Source: Treponema sp.
GTDB lineage: Bacteria > Spirochaetota > Spirochaetia > Treponematales > Breznakiellaceae
Direction: 5' to 3'
DNA length: 17,273 nucleotides
Assembly (NCBI GenBank): GCA_031278025.1
Contig: JAITLF010000106.1
Coordinates: forward strand, 1 to 17,273
Shown here: in pieces, positions 1 to 7,659 of the stretch
Layout: each line of letters starts with the position of its first letter
How positions within the stretch are numbered: the first letter of the stretch is position 1
Position numbers and translations under genes: made by a program
Notes under the pieces: generated by a model
The model's database searches: none
What the model was told of the DNA's origin: nothing
Seen by the model: only the letters and a program-made list of their open reading frames with translations

Positions 1-147
1 GATCAAGAATGCTCCATTCTTGATCAAGAATGCTCCATTCTTGATCAGGAGCGCTCCATTCTTGATCAGGAGCGCTCCATTCTTGATCAGGAGCGCTCCA
101 TTTCTGATCAGGAATACTCCGGAATTGTTCAGGAATGCTCCCGTTCT
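1..147. repeat. 21-bp tandem array, left copy (runs off the window)
   Basis: Seven units start every 21 bases at 1, 22, 43, 64, 85, 106 and 127. Six of the seven begin with GATC. The first two units are identical, and neighbouring copies form a near-perfect palindrome: AAGAATG and CATTCTT arms around a 3-base core, bounded by GATC on both sides. Later units drift and carry GGAGCGCTCC, itself a palindrome. The array begins at base 1, so it must continue to the left. There are no unique spacers between units. It is the inverted counterpart of the array at 16771-17273. Confidence 0.95.
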
Positions 148-156
148 GTGCTGATC

Positions 157-172
157 AAAAGGCATCCGCCTT
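157..172 (-). terminator. Possible weak terminator after rex
   Basis: Read on the minus strand, downstream of the rex stop, there is AAGGC-GGAT-GCCTT followed by a short T run (TTTT). The stem has only five base pairs, so this is a weak intrinsic terminator at best. A second small palindrome, GCGGTTACCGC, lies between it and the gene. Confidence 0.35.
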
Positions 173-247
173 AATCCCGCCGCCGTGCGGTTACCGCCGC
201 TTGATTTAATCACGGCGTAACCCGCTAAGGGGCGGGAAGTTACGAAC

Positions 248-910
248 CTATCCCGAAGCGTTGAGCCGCACCGCGAGGGCCCGGAGTTCGTCCGCCACGG
301 AGACCGTACGGACCGCGATTTCCGGGGGGAGTTTGAGGGCCGCCGGGGAAAAATTGAGGATGCCCCGTATGCCGGCGGCAGCCAGTTTTTCCGCGGCGGA
401 CTGAGCGGCGTCTTCGGGAACGCAGAGGAAGGCAATCTCCACGGAAAAGCGGCTGATAACCTCCGCCATCTTGTAGGCCGGGTACAGGGGCGCCGGCGAC
501 GTGAGGACCTCCACCCGGTTGACGTTGGCGTCGAACCCGGCGGCAAGCTCGAATCCATCACGCTCATAGGAACGGAAGTTGAGGAAGGCGGAACCCAGCC
601 GGCCAAGACCCACCACGCAGAACCGGCGGCGGCGGTCCAGGCCCAGCGCCTTCCTGACGGCGGGGATGAGCTGCTCAGGTGCATAGCCGGCAGCGCTTCC
701 GGCCTGCCGCACGGGGACGTGTCCGCCTTCCGCCGCATCGCCCGGCATTCCATCCGAAAGATACGCGATGTCCCCGCGGATGGTACCGCTTGGCCAGCCG
801 GTTACGGCTTCCGCTTCGGCGGGTGTAAAAGGAACGCCCTTGTTCTGTTCAAGAAATCCCAGAAGCTGAAGGAGCCGTTCTTTTGAAGACTGCGGAATCG
901 CCGTCATCAT
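248..910 (-). CDS. rex: Redox-sensing transcriptional repressor, Rex family
   Basis: A 220-aa protein. Rex repressors sense the NADH/NAD+ ratio and repress fermentation or respiration genes when NADH is low. Residues 1-80 form the winged-helix part (TIRGDIAYL, ending GSAAGYAPEQL). Residues 97-111 carry a Rossmann dinucleotide-binding loop, VVGLGRLG. The region around residue 180 (GIRGILNFSPAALKLP) and the following VADELRAL match the usual Rex C-terminal segment. The family motif RKDLSYFG is altered here to RGDIAYLS, so DNA-binding details may differ. I start it at the ATG at 910. It follows AAGGAAGG and lies downstream of a promoter and a Rex operator, whereas an ATG at 958 has no ribosome binding site and lies upstream of the predicted transcript start. 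The ATG at 907 is equally possible. Confidence 0.85.
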   Translation of the reverse strand: MMTAIPQSSKERLLQLLGFLEQNKGVPFTPAEAEAVTGWPSGTIRGDIAYLSDGMPGDAAEGGHVPVRQAGSAAGYAPEQLIPAVRKALGLDRRRRFCVVGLGRLGSAFLNFRSYERDGFELAAGFDANVNRVEVLTSPAPLYPAYKMAEVISRFSVEIAFLCVPEDAAQSAAEKLAAAGIRGILNFSPAALKLPPEIAVRTVSVADELRALAVRLNASG

Positions 911-917
911 GCCTTCC

Positions 918-935
918 TTGTAAAATATTTCACAG
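918..935. promoter_or_regulatory. Rex operator (autoregulatory)
   Basis: The plus strand reads TTGTAAAATATTTCACAG. It matches the known Rex operator pattern TTGTKAA-N4-TTCACAA at all but the last base. It sits between the predicted -10 box of rex and its start codon, about where transcription would begin, an ideal place for self-repression. Its match to the product of the adjacent gene supports both calls. Confidence 0.75.
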
Positions 936-937
936 GA

Positions 938-966
938 AGCGTACCGTGTGGCAAACATCGTGTCAA
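938..966 (-). promoter_or_regulatory. rex promoter
   Basis: On the minus strand, a perfect -35 TTGACA (961-966) is followed after 17 bases by a -10 TACGCT (938-943; three of six match). The transcript start would fall near 931, inside the Rex operator, giving a leader of about 20 bases before the ATG at 910. Confidence 0.6.
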
Positions 967-1069
967 GGAGGAACGCCCTTCCGCGCGCGGCGTGAAGAAA
1001 AATTGAACCTGTCTCAAAACTCCCTGAACAGTAAAATTACAAACGCTATTCAAAAATAGATATTATATT

Positions 1070-1082
1070 CTGTTCCGAACAG
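1070..1082. promoter_or_regulatory. Palindrome CTGTTCCGAACAG upstream of dam
   Basis: A perfect 13-base palindrome with arms CTGTTC and GAACAG around one C, in the AT-rich region between rex and the methyltransferase. A close relative lies upstream of the helicase gene at 11418-11434. The rest of 967-1212 is AT-rich and non-coding. I do not recognise the motif as a known operator. Confidence 0.4.
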
Positions 1083-1166
1083 CAGGTGCCCGCCTCAATT
1101 CCGCTGCCGCGGGATTTTGGAATCGATTCATTTAGTGCGCCCGCCCGGCAGGGAATCTGGCGTACC

Positions 1167-1196
1167 CTGTTATTAAAAAAAAATACGGTATATACT
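1167..1196 (+). promoter_or_regulatory. Possible promoter of the methyltransferase gene
   Basis: A good -10 box TATACT lies at 1191-1196, 17 bases before the start codon and preceded by an A tract. The -35 is poor (CTGTTA, spacing 18). The leader would be very short, with ribosome binding site GGAGGA just before the ATG. Confidence 0.4.
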
Positions 1197-1212
1197 CTTT
1201 GCCGGAGGAGCT

Positions 1213-2070
1213 ATGACCACGCGCAATCCCCGTATTAAACCATACCTGAAATGGGCAGGGGGAAAGCGGCAGTTGCTGCCTGAAATAAAAAAATATCTTC
1301 CGGGTGATTTGCATACTTATTATGAACCTTTTGTCGGCGCGGGGGCTTTGTTTTTTGAATTGCAGCCGCAAAAAGCGGTTATCAATGATTCCAATACCCA
1401 GTTGATTTTAACCTACCGGGTAATAAAGGAAAACGTGGAAGAACTCCTCGCCCTGTTAAAAGAGTATAAGGGCAAGAACAGCAGCCGTTTTTTTTATGAA
1501 ATGAGAAACCTGGACAGGGACGCCGGACAATTTGAAGCCCTTAGGGATGTTGAAAAAGCCGCCCGGTTAATATTCCTTAATAAGACCTGTTTTAATGGAC
1601 TGTACCGGGTAAATTCTCACGGGTTTTTTAATGTGCCTTACGGACGCTATAAGAATCCCGCTATATACGACGAAAATGTTTTGCGGCAAATAAGCAATTA
1701 TTTTAACGCCGGTGATATTACTATTCTCAACACGGATTTTGAAAAGGCTGTTCTAAGCGCCGGCAGCGGTTCTTTTATTTATTTTGATCCGCCCTATCAC
1801 CGTCAGGATAAATTCAGTTTTACTGAATACCAGGCGGATGGCTTCGGGGAAGAAGCGCAGGAGCGGCTGCGGGACGTAATTATCAGGATGACGCAGTGCG
1901 GGGCAAAATGCATGGTAAGTAATTCGGATACGGAATATATCCGCAAGCTGTACGATTCGGATATTTTTGACATTATCTGTGTGCAGGCAAACCGGCTGAT
2001 AAATTCTGATTTTACCGGCAGAGGCGCTGTTCATGAGGTTTTAATCAGAAACTGGAAAATTCCCCAATGA
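1213..2070 (+). CDS. dam: DNA adenine N6-methyltransferase, Dam/DpnM type
   Basis: A 285-aa protein of the D12 class of adenine methyltransferases, which use S-adenosylmethionine and in this family usually modify the A of GATC. Motifs seen: KWAGGK (13-18, motif X), EPFVGAGA (38-45, SAM-binding motif I), LNKTCFNGLYRVN (122-134) and the catalytic DPPY (192-195). The sequence after it (FSFTEYQADGF) resembles DpnM. The start is well set by GGAGGA. No restriction enzyme gene is next to it, so it looks solitary. Codons and base composition are clearly more AT-rich than those of the operon next door, which suggests acquisition by transfer. Its last 30 bases overlap the end of btuD on the other strand. 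GATC specificity is inferred from family resemblance. Confidence 0.9.
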   Translation: MTTRNPRIKPYLKWAGGKRQLLPEIKKYLPGDLHTYYEPFVGAGALFFELQPQKAVINDSNTQLILTYRVIKENVEELLALLKEYKGKNSSRFFYEMRNLDRDAGQFEALRDVEKAARLIFLNKTCFNGLYRVNSHGFFNVPYGRYKNPAIYDENVLRQISNYFNAGDITILNTDFEKAVLSAGSGSFIYFDPPYHRQDKFSFTEYQADGFGEEAQERLRDVIIRMTQCGAKCMVSNSDTEYIRKLYDSDIFDIICVQANRLINSDFTGRGAVHEVLIRNWKIPQ

Positions 2071-2823
2071 GTTCCACCGCGCCAGGGACTCCGTCATAAA
2101 TCCCTTTATATCGATCCCGTAAACCTCCCGCAGGGTCTCCCCGTCCAGGGCTTGTCCGGCAGGGCCGCGGGACACTATCCTGCCGTCCTTCATCAGGGCG
2201 GCGCGATCCCCAAAGCAGAGGGCCAGATTGAGGTCGTGAAGGACGGCGACGACGGCCTTTTGGTATTCACCGGCCCAGCGCGTAAGGTATCTCAGCAGTT
2301 CAATCTGATGCTTCAGATCCAGGTGGTTGGTGGGCTCGTCCAACAGGATAAGGTCCGGGTCCTGGATAAGGGTCCGGGCCAGGAACACCCGCTGAAGCTG
2401 GCCGCCCGAAAGCTCATGTATCAGCCGGTCCTTTTCATCGTAAAGCTCCAGCCGCCGCAGAATATCCGTGATGAACAGGCCGTCTTCCTTCGAGAGGCTT
2501 TTGAGGAAACCCCGTGAATGGGCGTACCTTCCCAGGGCCGCCGTATCGTAGACACGGTACGGGAAGTGTATCCGCGACATTTGCCCCAGCAGGGCGATCT
2601 TCTTCGCCAGGTTTTTTCGTGAAAGCGAGGCGGCGTCCCGTCCGTCCAGCCGGATTTCCCCCCGGCAGGGGATGATGCGGGCTATAGCTTTTAAGAGGGT
2701 GCTCTTGCCGCAACCGTTAGGCCCCACGATACAGAGAACCTCTCCCCGGTCCGCCCGCAGGGTAATGTCCCGTATCACATCAACGCCGTTGTACCCGGAA
2801 AACAGGTTGTTTATTTCCAGCAT
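2041..2823 (-). CDS. btuD: Corrinoid ABC importer, ATP-binding protein BtuD
   Basis: A 260-aa ABC ATPase of the FecE/BtuD type, which powers uptake of cobalamin, haem or ferric siderophores through the FecCD-type permease. Motifs: Walker A GPNGCGKST (34-42), Q-loop at Q81, signature LSGGQ (138-142), Walker B LILLDEP (158-164) and the switch histidine in AVLHD (H196). Its start is six bases after the btuC stop, with only a weak ribosome binding site, so translation is probably coupled. It is the last gene of the riboswitch-led operon, which is why I read the substrate as a corrinoid. Its 3' end overlaps the convergent methyltransferase gene by 30 bases, and I see no terminator between them. 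Confidence 0.88.
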   Translation of the reverse strand: MLEINNLFSGYNGVDVIRDITLRADRGEVLCIVGPNGCGKSTLLKAIARIIPCRGEIRLDGRDAASLSRKNLAKKIALLGQMSRIHFPYRVYDTAALGRYAHSRGFLKSLSKEDGLFITDILRRLELYDEKDRLIHELSGGQLQRVFLARTLIQDPDLILLDEPTNHLDLKHQIELLRYLTRWAGEYQKAVVAVLHDLNLALCFGDRAALMKDGRIVSRGPAGQALDGETLREVYGIDIKGFMTESLARWNSLGNFPVSD

Positions 2824-2829
2824 GGCGGC

Positions 2830-3843
2830 CTACCGCTTTCTAAAATAGACCCAGGCGAAAAAAGGCGCCCCGATGATGGCGGTAACGGCGCCCACGGGAA
2901 GTTCCGAAGGGGATACGATGGTTCTGGCGGCAAGGTCCGTTACGATGAGGAGGGTCCCGCCGGTGATAAAGGACATGGGGAGGACGTACCGGTGGCTGGA
3001 ACCCACGATCCTCCGGGCAAGATGGGGGGCGATAAGGTCTACAAAGCCTATGGCGCCGCTCAAGGCCGCCGCCCCGCCGGTGAGTATGGCGGAAGCGGCC
3101 AGCAGTTTTTTCCGTACCTTCCGGGCATCCACCCCGATGGACAGGGCTTCCTCCTCCCCAAAGGTGAGGATGTCCATCTCCTGAGTATACCGGAAAAGGC
3201 CCAGGAAACCCAGAAACACGAAGGGAAGCATGAGGCCCACATAGGGCCAGCCTTTGAGGGAAAAACTGCCCATCTGCCAGAAGAGGAGGTTCCGCATTTC
3301 TTCCCGGTAAAGCGCGGTTAAGGTGGTAAGCAGGGCGTTGATGAACAGGGAAAAAACCATGCCGAAGAGGATGATGGTGTTGTTGGAAAAATTCCCGTCC
3401 AGCCGGGATGAAAAACCCATCACAAAGAAAATGGTCAAAAGGCCGGCGAGAAACCCTGTTGCAGGAAGGGTAAAGCCGCCCAGAAAGGGGAGGGTAAAGC
3501 CGGTGAGCAGGATCAGGGCCGCCCCTAGTGAAGCCCCGGCTGAAACGCCCAGTATGGAGGGGGAAGCCAGTTGGTTTTTCAGAACGGACTGGAATACCGC
3601 CCCGCTGACGGACAGGGACCCTCCGGCCAGGAACGCCAGCAGGGCACGGGGAAAGCGCAGGTTCCATACGATAGGAATGGTTTTAGGATCCAGCGCGTCC
3701 TGGGGGGGCAGGTTAAAGGCCTTAAACAGGATAACCCTCAGCGTATCTCCGGGACTGATGAGGGAACTCCCCACCGATGTTCCGGCGCAGATCATGATGA
3801 GGGAGATACCGGTCCCCAGGGCTATTTTCCCGCAGTTCGTCAT
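2830..3843 (-). CDS. btuC: Corrinoid ABC importer, permease BtuC (FecCD family)
   Basis: A 337-aa polytopic inner-membrane protein of normal length for the FecCD family, whose members have about ten membrane helices and work as dimers. Typical family segments are visible: RFPRALLAFLAGGSLSVSGA near residue 70, the stretch ending SILGVSAGASLGAAL, and GAIGFVDLIAPHLARRIVGS near 265-285, followed by the C-terminal PSELPVGAVTAIIGAPFF. The start is an ATG preceded by AGGAGG, with a rather long spacing of 11 bases. It lies 15 bases after the btuF stop and six before btuD. Family members also carry siderophores and haem; the corrinoid reading comes from the operon's cobalamin riboswitch. Confidence 0.88.
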   Translation of the reverse strand: MTNCGKIALGTGISLIMICAGTSVGSSLISPGDTLRVILFKAFNLPPQDALDPKTIPIVWNLRFPRALLAFLAGGSLSVSGAVFQSVLKNQLASPSILGVSAGASLGAALILLTGFTLPFLGGFTLPATGFLAGLLTIFFVMGFSSRLDGNFSNNTIILFGMVFSLFINALLTTLTALYREEMRNLLFWQMGSFSLKGWPYVGLMLPFVFLGFLGLFRYTQEMDILTFGEEEALSIGVDARKVRKKLLAASAILTGGAAALSGAIGFVDLIAPHLARRIVGSSHRYVLPMSFITGGTLLIVTDLAARTIVSPSELPVGAVTAIIGAPFFAWVYFRKR

Positions 3844-3858
3844 AAATCCCCGGTCCTC

Positions 3859-4821
3859 CTAAAACGCCGGAAACCGATCCGGGTACACCGCCGCAGCCAT
3901 TTGCCTTAGTGCCGTAACAACGTGATGGGACGGACGGGACGCTGCATCAGCGTCGATTGAGTATACCCGCTTGGTTTTTACCGCGTGCAGAGCCTCAAAA
4001 CCGGGCCTGCTTTGTATCTCGTCCAGGGGATTATCCGCGGCGGGGACCATGGTAAGAATCACGCCGGGGTTCCGCTCAATGATCGCCTCCGGAGCGGGAG
4101 AAAACCAGCTTTTTTCATCGGCGAAAATATTCACCCCCCCGATGATGGTTATCATCTCGTGTAAGTAGGTTCCTTGTCCGCAGGACGTCATGAAGGGGAA
4201 GGGGGATACTTCAAAATAGACCGGTTGTTTTTCCGTGATTGCCGCGCCGGTTTTCGCTATCTCCCCGATCTGTTCCCGCATATCCCCGGCCAGCTTTTCC
4301 CCGTCTTCAGGAACCCCCAGGACCGCCGCGATGAACCGGATGTCCTCGTAAATATCCGCTATGCTGGCGCTGGTGGGTATATAAACCACGGGGATTCCCG
4401 TTTCCCGGATCAGCTTTAAGGGATCGGACCCGGAAACCGTCCGGTTGTGTCCGGCGGCAAAGATTATGTCCGGCTCAATGCCGAGGATGACTTCCCCGTC
4501 GGGATAGGCAAAGTCGATGAGAACCGGCGTCCCGGTAATCCCTTCCACCTTTGCGGAATACGGGTCCAGGGCGATGATCTTGTCCGCGAATCCCAGGGCC
4601 GCGAGTATCTCCGTGTTCGAGGGAGCGGTAGAGACGATGCGTTCTAATTTCGCGGGAACGGGTACTTGGCCGCCCATACGGTCGGTAAAGGTTTGTCCCC
4701 CGCCGCTGCGGGTCCGTCCGCAGCCGCTCATAGCCAGCAGCAGAACCAGGGCCAGGGCGCATAACCGTTTACCCGGCTGGCGCGTTACGGGGGAGGAACC
4801 CCCACGGTTTTGCATCATCAT
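3859..4821 (-). CDS. btuF: Corrinoid-binding lipoprotein BtuF
   Basis: A 320-aa substrate-binding protein of the cluster that feeds FecCD-type importers. The N-terminus is a lipoprotein signal (hydrophobic ALALVLLLAMSG, then Cys34). The fold family is shown by RIVSTAPSNTEILAALG, then YPDGEVILGIEPDIIFAAG and a C-terminal HAVKTKRVYSIDADAASRPSHH. I start at the first of three consecutive ATG codons at 4821, because AAGGAG lies seven bases upstream. A longer frame to 4857 would begin inside btuB with no ribosome binding site. The gap after btuB is only four bases. It should hand the corrinoid to BtuCD in the periplasm; ligand identity is inferred from the riboswitch. Confidence 0.88.
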   Translation of the reverse strand: MMMQNRGGSSPVTRQPGKRLCALALVLLLAMSGCGRTRSGGGQTFTDRMGGQVPVPAKLERIVSTAPSNTEILAALGFADKIIALDPYSAKVEGITGTPVLIDFAYPDGEVILGIEPDIIFAAGHNRTVSGSDPLKLIRETGIPVVYIPTSASIADIYEDIRFIAAVLGVPEDGEKLAGDMREQIGEIAKTGAAITEKQPVYFEVSPFPFMTSCGQGTYLHEMITIIGGVNIFADEKSWFSPAPEAIIERNPGVILTMVPAADNPLDEIQSRPGFEALHAVKTKRVYSIDADAASRPSHHVVTALRQMAAAVYPDRFPAF

Positions 4822-4825
4822 GAAA

Positions 4826-7096
4826 CTACTCCTTTCCTTTCCGGGGAACCTCAACATTCACCTGCAGCCCCAGGGTTAGGGTAAGCCCCGGCATGGGATA
4901 TTCGGCAAAGGAAACGTAACGGGCGTTGAGGATGTTGCGGATGGCGCCAAAGGCGGCGATGTTTTTGCCGAGGCTTTGGTTCACCGTTACATTGAGGGTG
5001 AAGAAGGGATCCAGCGCGATGAGGTTCCCCGTATCGGCAAAACGGCGGCTTTCATAATGGCCGGAAATCAACAGAGACCCAGGGTTCCTGGAACTCTGGT
5101 TCCAGGGAACATTCACCGAGAAACCCAGGGTATGTTGGGGCAGGTAGGGTATCCGTTTATCCGAGGCAAACGCGAGATTCCCCGAAAGGAGATAGCTTTG
5201 CAGGTACCGGTACGAGACGCCGGGGCTTATTTGGGTTACGTTTCCCCAGGAGACCGGGATGTCGACCTGGAGCCGGGCGTCAATGCCGAAGAAGCAGGCT
5301 TCCCCGGTATTTTGCGGCATCCACGCGCCGGATGAGTTACTCCAGTGGATGGAATCTCGCGTCCAGGTACCGTGCAGCACGCCCTCAAGGGCGAGGTACG
5401 GCTTGGGCCGGTACTCGGCGCCCAGGTCCGCCCCCCAGCCGTCCTCTGGGTTAAGGTTGGGGTTGCCGGAAAAGCCCGCCTGTTCCCAATAGAGATCGTC
5501 AAAGTCGGGGAATTTGAAGACCCGGAAATAGTTGTTTTTAATGGCGACCGTCTCGTGGACCGTCCAACGCAGGCCGAGCTTGGGAACCGGCGCAAGGGCG
5601 GTCCCGTTGCCAGCCGCCTTTCCGTTACCGGCCGCCTTTATCGAAGGGATCAGGAGGAGTTGTTCTACCGGGGAGTATTCCGCCGTCAGGTAGACGCCGC
5701 CGCTATGCCCGGTATGCCGCCCGTCGTTGGTGGAATCAATAGCGGTGTAGCGGTAGTCCCCCCCCGCCTTTAGGGTAAGCTGAGGCAGAAGATACCAGTC
5801 CCAGCGGTTTACCGCGGTCAGGCGGTGTTCCTTGTGCAGGGAGGCTTCCCTCCCCGGATCGTAGTCCAGGGTTTGCCAGGCATGGCCGGCAGACGCTTCC
5901 ATGGCAAGATCGTCCCGAAAGAAGCGGGGCGCCTGGAGCATGATGCTTTGCCGGACGGAAAAATCCCGTTCCTTTGCCCCTTCTGCGGTATACCCGGACA
6001 GGGGGATGTTTTTGTCCCCGTAATACGCGCCGGCGGAAAGAATCAGGGTTGAATAAACCCCCAGGTCCCGCACCCAGGAAAAAGCCCCCCCCATATCCCA
6101 AACCTCGTTACCCTCCTTCCGCCGGGCATAACCGTAGTAGTCGGTATAGAGGAAGTGGTTCCCCGCGCGGTTGCCGAACAGGTTCACCCGGAAAGAATTC
6201 TTTTCCCCCCCATAGGCGGCAAAGCCGGTGATGTTTTGGGCGTCCGCCAGGTCCAGCCATTGGGGGTTTTCCACCCCGCCGTATTGGGCGTTATACCTGC
6301 CCGGCAGGGCGGCGGTGTTTGAAACGCCGCCGCCGAACCGGAAGCCGGGGTTTTCCTTCTTAACCGTGATGATGTTGATTACCCCGCCCAAGGCCCCGGA
6401 CACGTTGTATTTGGTGTCCGAGCCGCCGTAGATAACCTCGATCCGCTCAACCGCGTTGCTGTCAATCTGGTTAAAATCGAATTCCCCGGAGCGGTTGGAA
6501 TTCACCGGAAGGCCGTCAACCAGGACGGCAACCCGCTCGGTGTCAAAGCCCCGGATGGTTACCTCAGCCATGTTCCCGTAGGAACCGTAGCGGGTTACCC
6601 CCAGGCCCAGTTTTTCTTCCAGCAGGGCGGGTATATCCGCCGCGTGGGCCGTCCCGATTTCTTCCCGTGTAATAACCGCCATCTGCTGGGTGGTTTCCCT
6701 GGTTCCCACGACGGTGAGGCCCTCGCCTTCCATTAAAAGAAGAAGCTCTTCATCCAAAAGAGGATCCTCCCCCGTCAAGAAAGGATCCTCCCCGGTCAAT
6801 AGAGGATCCTCCCCGATCAGGAAAGACTCCTCCCCGCTCGATAAAGGCTCCCGTCCGATCAAAAAAGGCTCCCGTATCGATCGGAAAGGCTCCCGTATCG
6901 ATTGGAAAGGCTCATTGTTTGAACGGGAAGGCTCATTGTCCGATAGCAAAGGCGCCCCTCCGGCCAATAGAGACGCCCCTTCAGAGCAATCAGCTTCGGC
7001 GTAGGCGCGGCGGTTTCCGCCTGAATCTTCCTGAGCCGTAAGCGGAAAGGCCGGAAGCAGGAAGAGCAGGACCAGGGCGAAGGCAGGAGCCGTCAT
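4826..7096 (-). CDS. btuB: TonB-dependent outer-membrane receptor, BtuB-like, with repeat-expanded N-terminus
   Basis: A 756-aa receptor that should carry corrinoids across the outer membrane using TonB energy (no tonB, exbB or exbD in the window). It has a signal peptide ending near PLTAQ (about residue 22). Residues 48-118 are an unusual run of seven-residue repeats (SIREP, LIGREP, LTGEDP). A TonB-box-like segment LTVVGT follows (127-132). The plug comes next (IPALLEEKLGLGV, VTIRGFDTERVAVLVDGLPV, NAVERIEVIYGG, GGVINIIT), then a long beta-barrel. A five-residue duplication KAAGN-GKAAGN lies in the barrel region. The start overlaps the previous stop as ATGA. The barrel ends in TLTLGLQVNVEV plus a charged tail. 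B12 specificity rests on the riboswitch and the btuFCD neighbours. Confidence 0.88.
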   Translation of the reverse strand: MTAPAFALVLLFLLPAFPLTAQEDSGGNRRAYAEADCSEGASLLAGGAPLLSDNEPSRSNNEPFQSIREPFRSIREPFLIGREPLSSGEESFLIGEDPLLTGEDPFLTGEDPLLDEELLLLMEGEGLTVVGTRETTQQMAVITREEIGTAHAADIPALLEEKLGLGVTRYGSYGNMAEVTIRGFDTERVAVLVDGLPVNSNRSGEFDFNQIDSNAVERIEVIYGGSDTKYNVSGALGGVINIITVKKENPGFRFGGGVSNTAALPGRYNAQYGGVENPQWLDLADAQNITGFAAYGGEKNSFRVNLFGNRAGNHFLYTDYYGYARRKEGNEVWDMGGAFSWVRDLGVYSTLILSAGAYYGDKNIPLSGYTAEGAKERDFSVRQSIMLQAPRFFRDDLAMEASAGHAWQTLDYDPGREASLHKEHRLTAVNRWDWYLLPQLTLKAGGDYRYTAIDSTNDGRHTGHSGGVYLTAEYSPVEQLLLIPSIKAAGNGKAAGNGTALAPVPKLGLRWTVHETVAIKNNYFRVFKFPDFDDLYWEQAGFSGNPNLNPEDGWGADLGAEYRPKPYLALEGVLHGTWTRDSIHWSNSSGAWMPQNTGEACFFGIDARLQVDIPVSWGNVTQISPGVSYRYLQSYLLSGNLAFASDKRIPYLPQHTLGFSVNVPWNQSSRNPGSLLISGHYESRRFADTGNLIALDPFFTLNVTVNQSLGKNIAAFGAIRNILNARYVSFAEYPMPGLTLTLGLQVNVEVPRKGKE
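6761..6991. repeat. In-frame 21-bp tandem array inside btuB
   Basis: Eleven units start every 21 bases exactly (6761, 6782, 6803 and so on to 6971). Central units are almost identical to the inverted form of the right-hand intergenic array: both share GATCGGAAAGGCTCCCGT, differing at one base of the 21-base unit. Because 21 is divisible by three, the array encodes seven-residue repeats without breaking the gene. It lies between the signal peptide and the TonB box. Confidence 0.92.
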
Positions 7097-7659
7097 TTAC
7101 GCATCCTCTGTTGAGGCTGAACGGCCCCCCAGTCTACATACGCGCCCATCGTCATCCGGGTAAACTTTGCCGCCGCCTCGTCCAGGCTCGCGGTGTCGGG
7201 GGCGCTCATGTCTTTGAGGTTGATAGCATTGGCAAGCTGGACGGAATGGCCCGCCAGGTTCCGGTAATAGACCGCGCAGAAATCCCCGTTGTTATAGAGC
7301 GGGTACCACGGTTTTTTTTCGGGATCGTATTTAACGATGAGGACCCCCGAATCCGCGCGGTAATTGGACACCAGTACGATCGTTCCCGCATAGTCGAAAG
7401 GGGATGCGCCGCCGCCGTACCCGTATTCAATGGCAGGATCGCCGGCGGTATCGGTGATGGCATACCGTTCCGCGGGAACCTCGGTGCCGGGGGGGATATA
7501 GGCCCACTCCCCGCGCAGCAGGAAGGGCAGGCTGCCGGGAATATTGGCGTCGTCCCCGCCCAGGGCGCCGTAAAGCTCGCAGCCGGAGAGAAGCCCCAGG
7601 GCCGCGATGACAAAGAACACCTGAAGAGGCAGGCGGGCCGCCTGAAATTTTTCGCTCAT
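7093..7659 (-). CDS. Small lipoprotein, single copy of an operon-specific repeated domain
   Basis: A 188-aa lipoprotein: hydrophobic segment VFFVIAALGLLSG followed by Cys27. No known family is recognised. Residues about 42-170 share a pattern with three domains of the 548-aa lipoprotein in the same operon: a Y-x-G-TIV strand, an xGxLIVKY strand, then a G-x-x-x-A-V-Y-Y-R-N-L strand, a variable loop, and T-x-S-L-D-E-A-A-A-K-F-T. The gene overlaps its upstream and downstream neighbours by four bases each (ATGA), so translation is tightly coupled to btuB. That placement suggests a surface or periplasmic partner of the receptor, perhaps a corrinoid-capturing protein. The function is inferred only from context. 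Confidence 0.8.
   Translation of the reverse strand: MSEKFQAARLPLQVFFVIAALGLLSGCELYGALGGDDANIPGSLPFLLRGEWAYIPPGTEVPAERYAITDTAGDPAIEYGYGGGASPFDYAGTIVLVSNYRADSGVLIVKYDPEKKPWYPLYNNGDFCAVYYRNLAGHSVQLANAINLKDMSAPDTASLDEAAAKFTRMTMGAYVDWGAVQPQQRMRK

Noticed and set aside
1..147. CRISPR array
   Set aside because: Units are contiguous 21-base repeats with no spacers, and no cas genes are present.
1070..1082. LexA box of the Gram-positive type
   Set aside because: That consensus is GAAC-N4-GTTC; here the half sites face the other way (CTGTTC then GAACAG), so the known box is not matched.
1132..1371. A 79-codon minus-strand frame over the start of the methyltransferase gene
   Set aside because: No domain and no ribosome binding site; it overlaps the well-supported Dam start and its SAM-binding motif region.
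2840..3667. A 275-codon minus-strand frame within btuC, in another register
   Set aside because: The composition is low in hydrophobic residues and rich in Arg, Pro and Gly, while the btuC frame gives a complete permease.
2041..4821. Ferric siderophore or haem importer
   Set aside because: The protein families alone would allow it, but a convincing cobalamin riboswitch leads the operon and I saw no Fur-box-like site, so corrinoid is the better reading.
5603..5638. Short duplication (KAAGN-GKAAGN) in the BtuB barrel as a significant feature
   Set aside because: Only two copies of a five- to six-residue unit, easily explained by chance slippage in a loop; noted in the btuB entry only.
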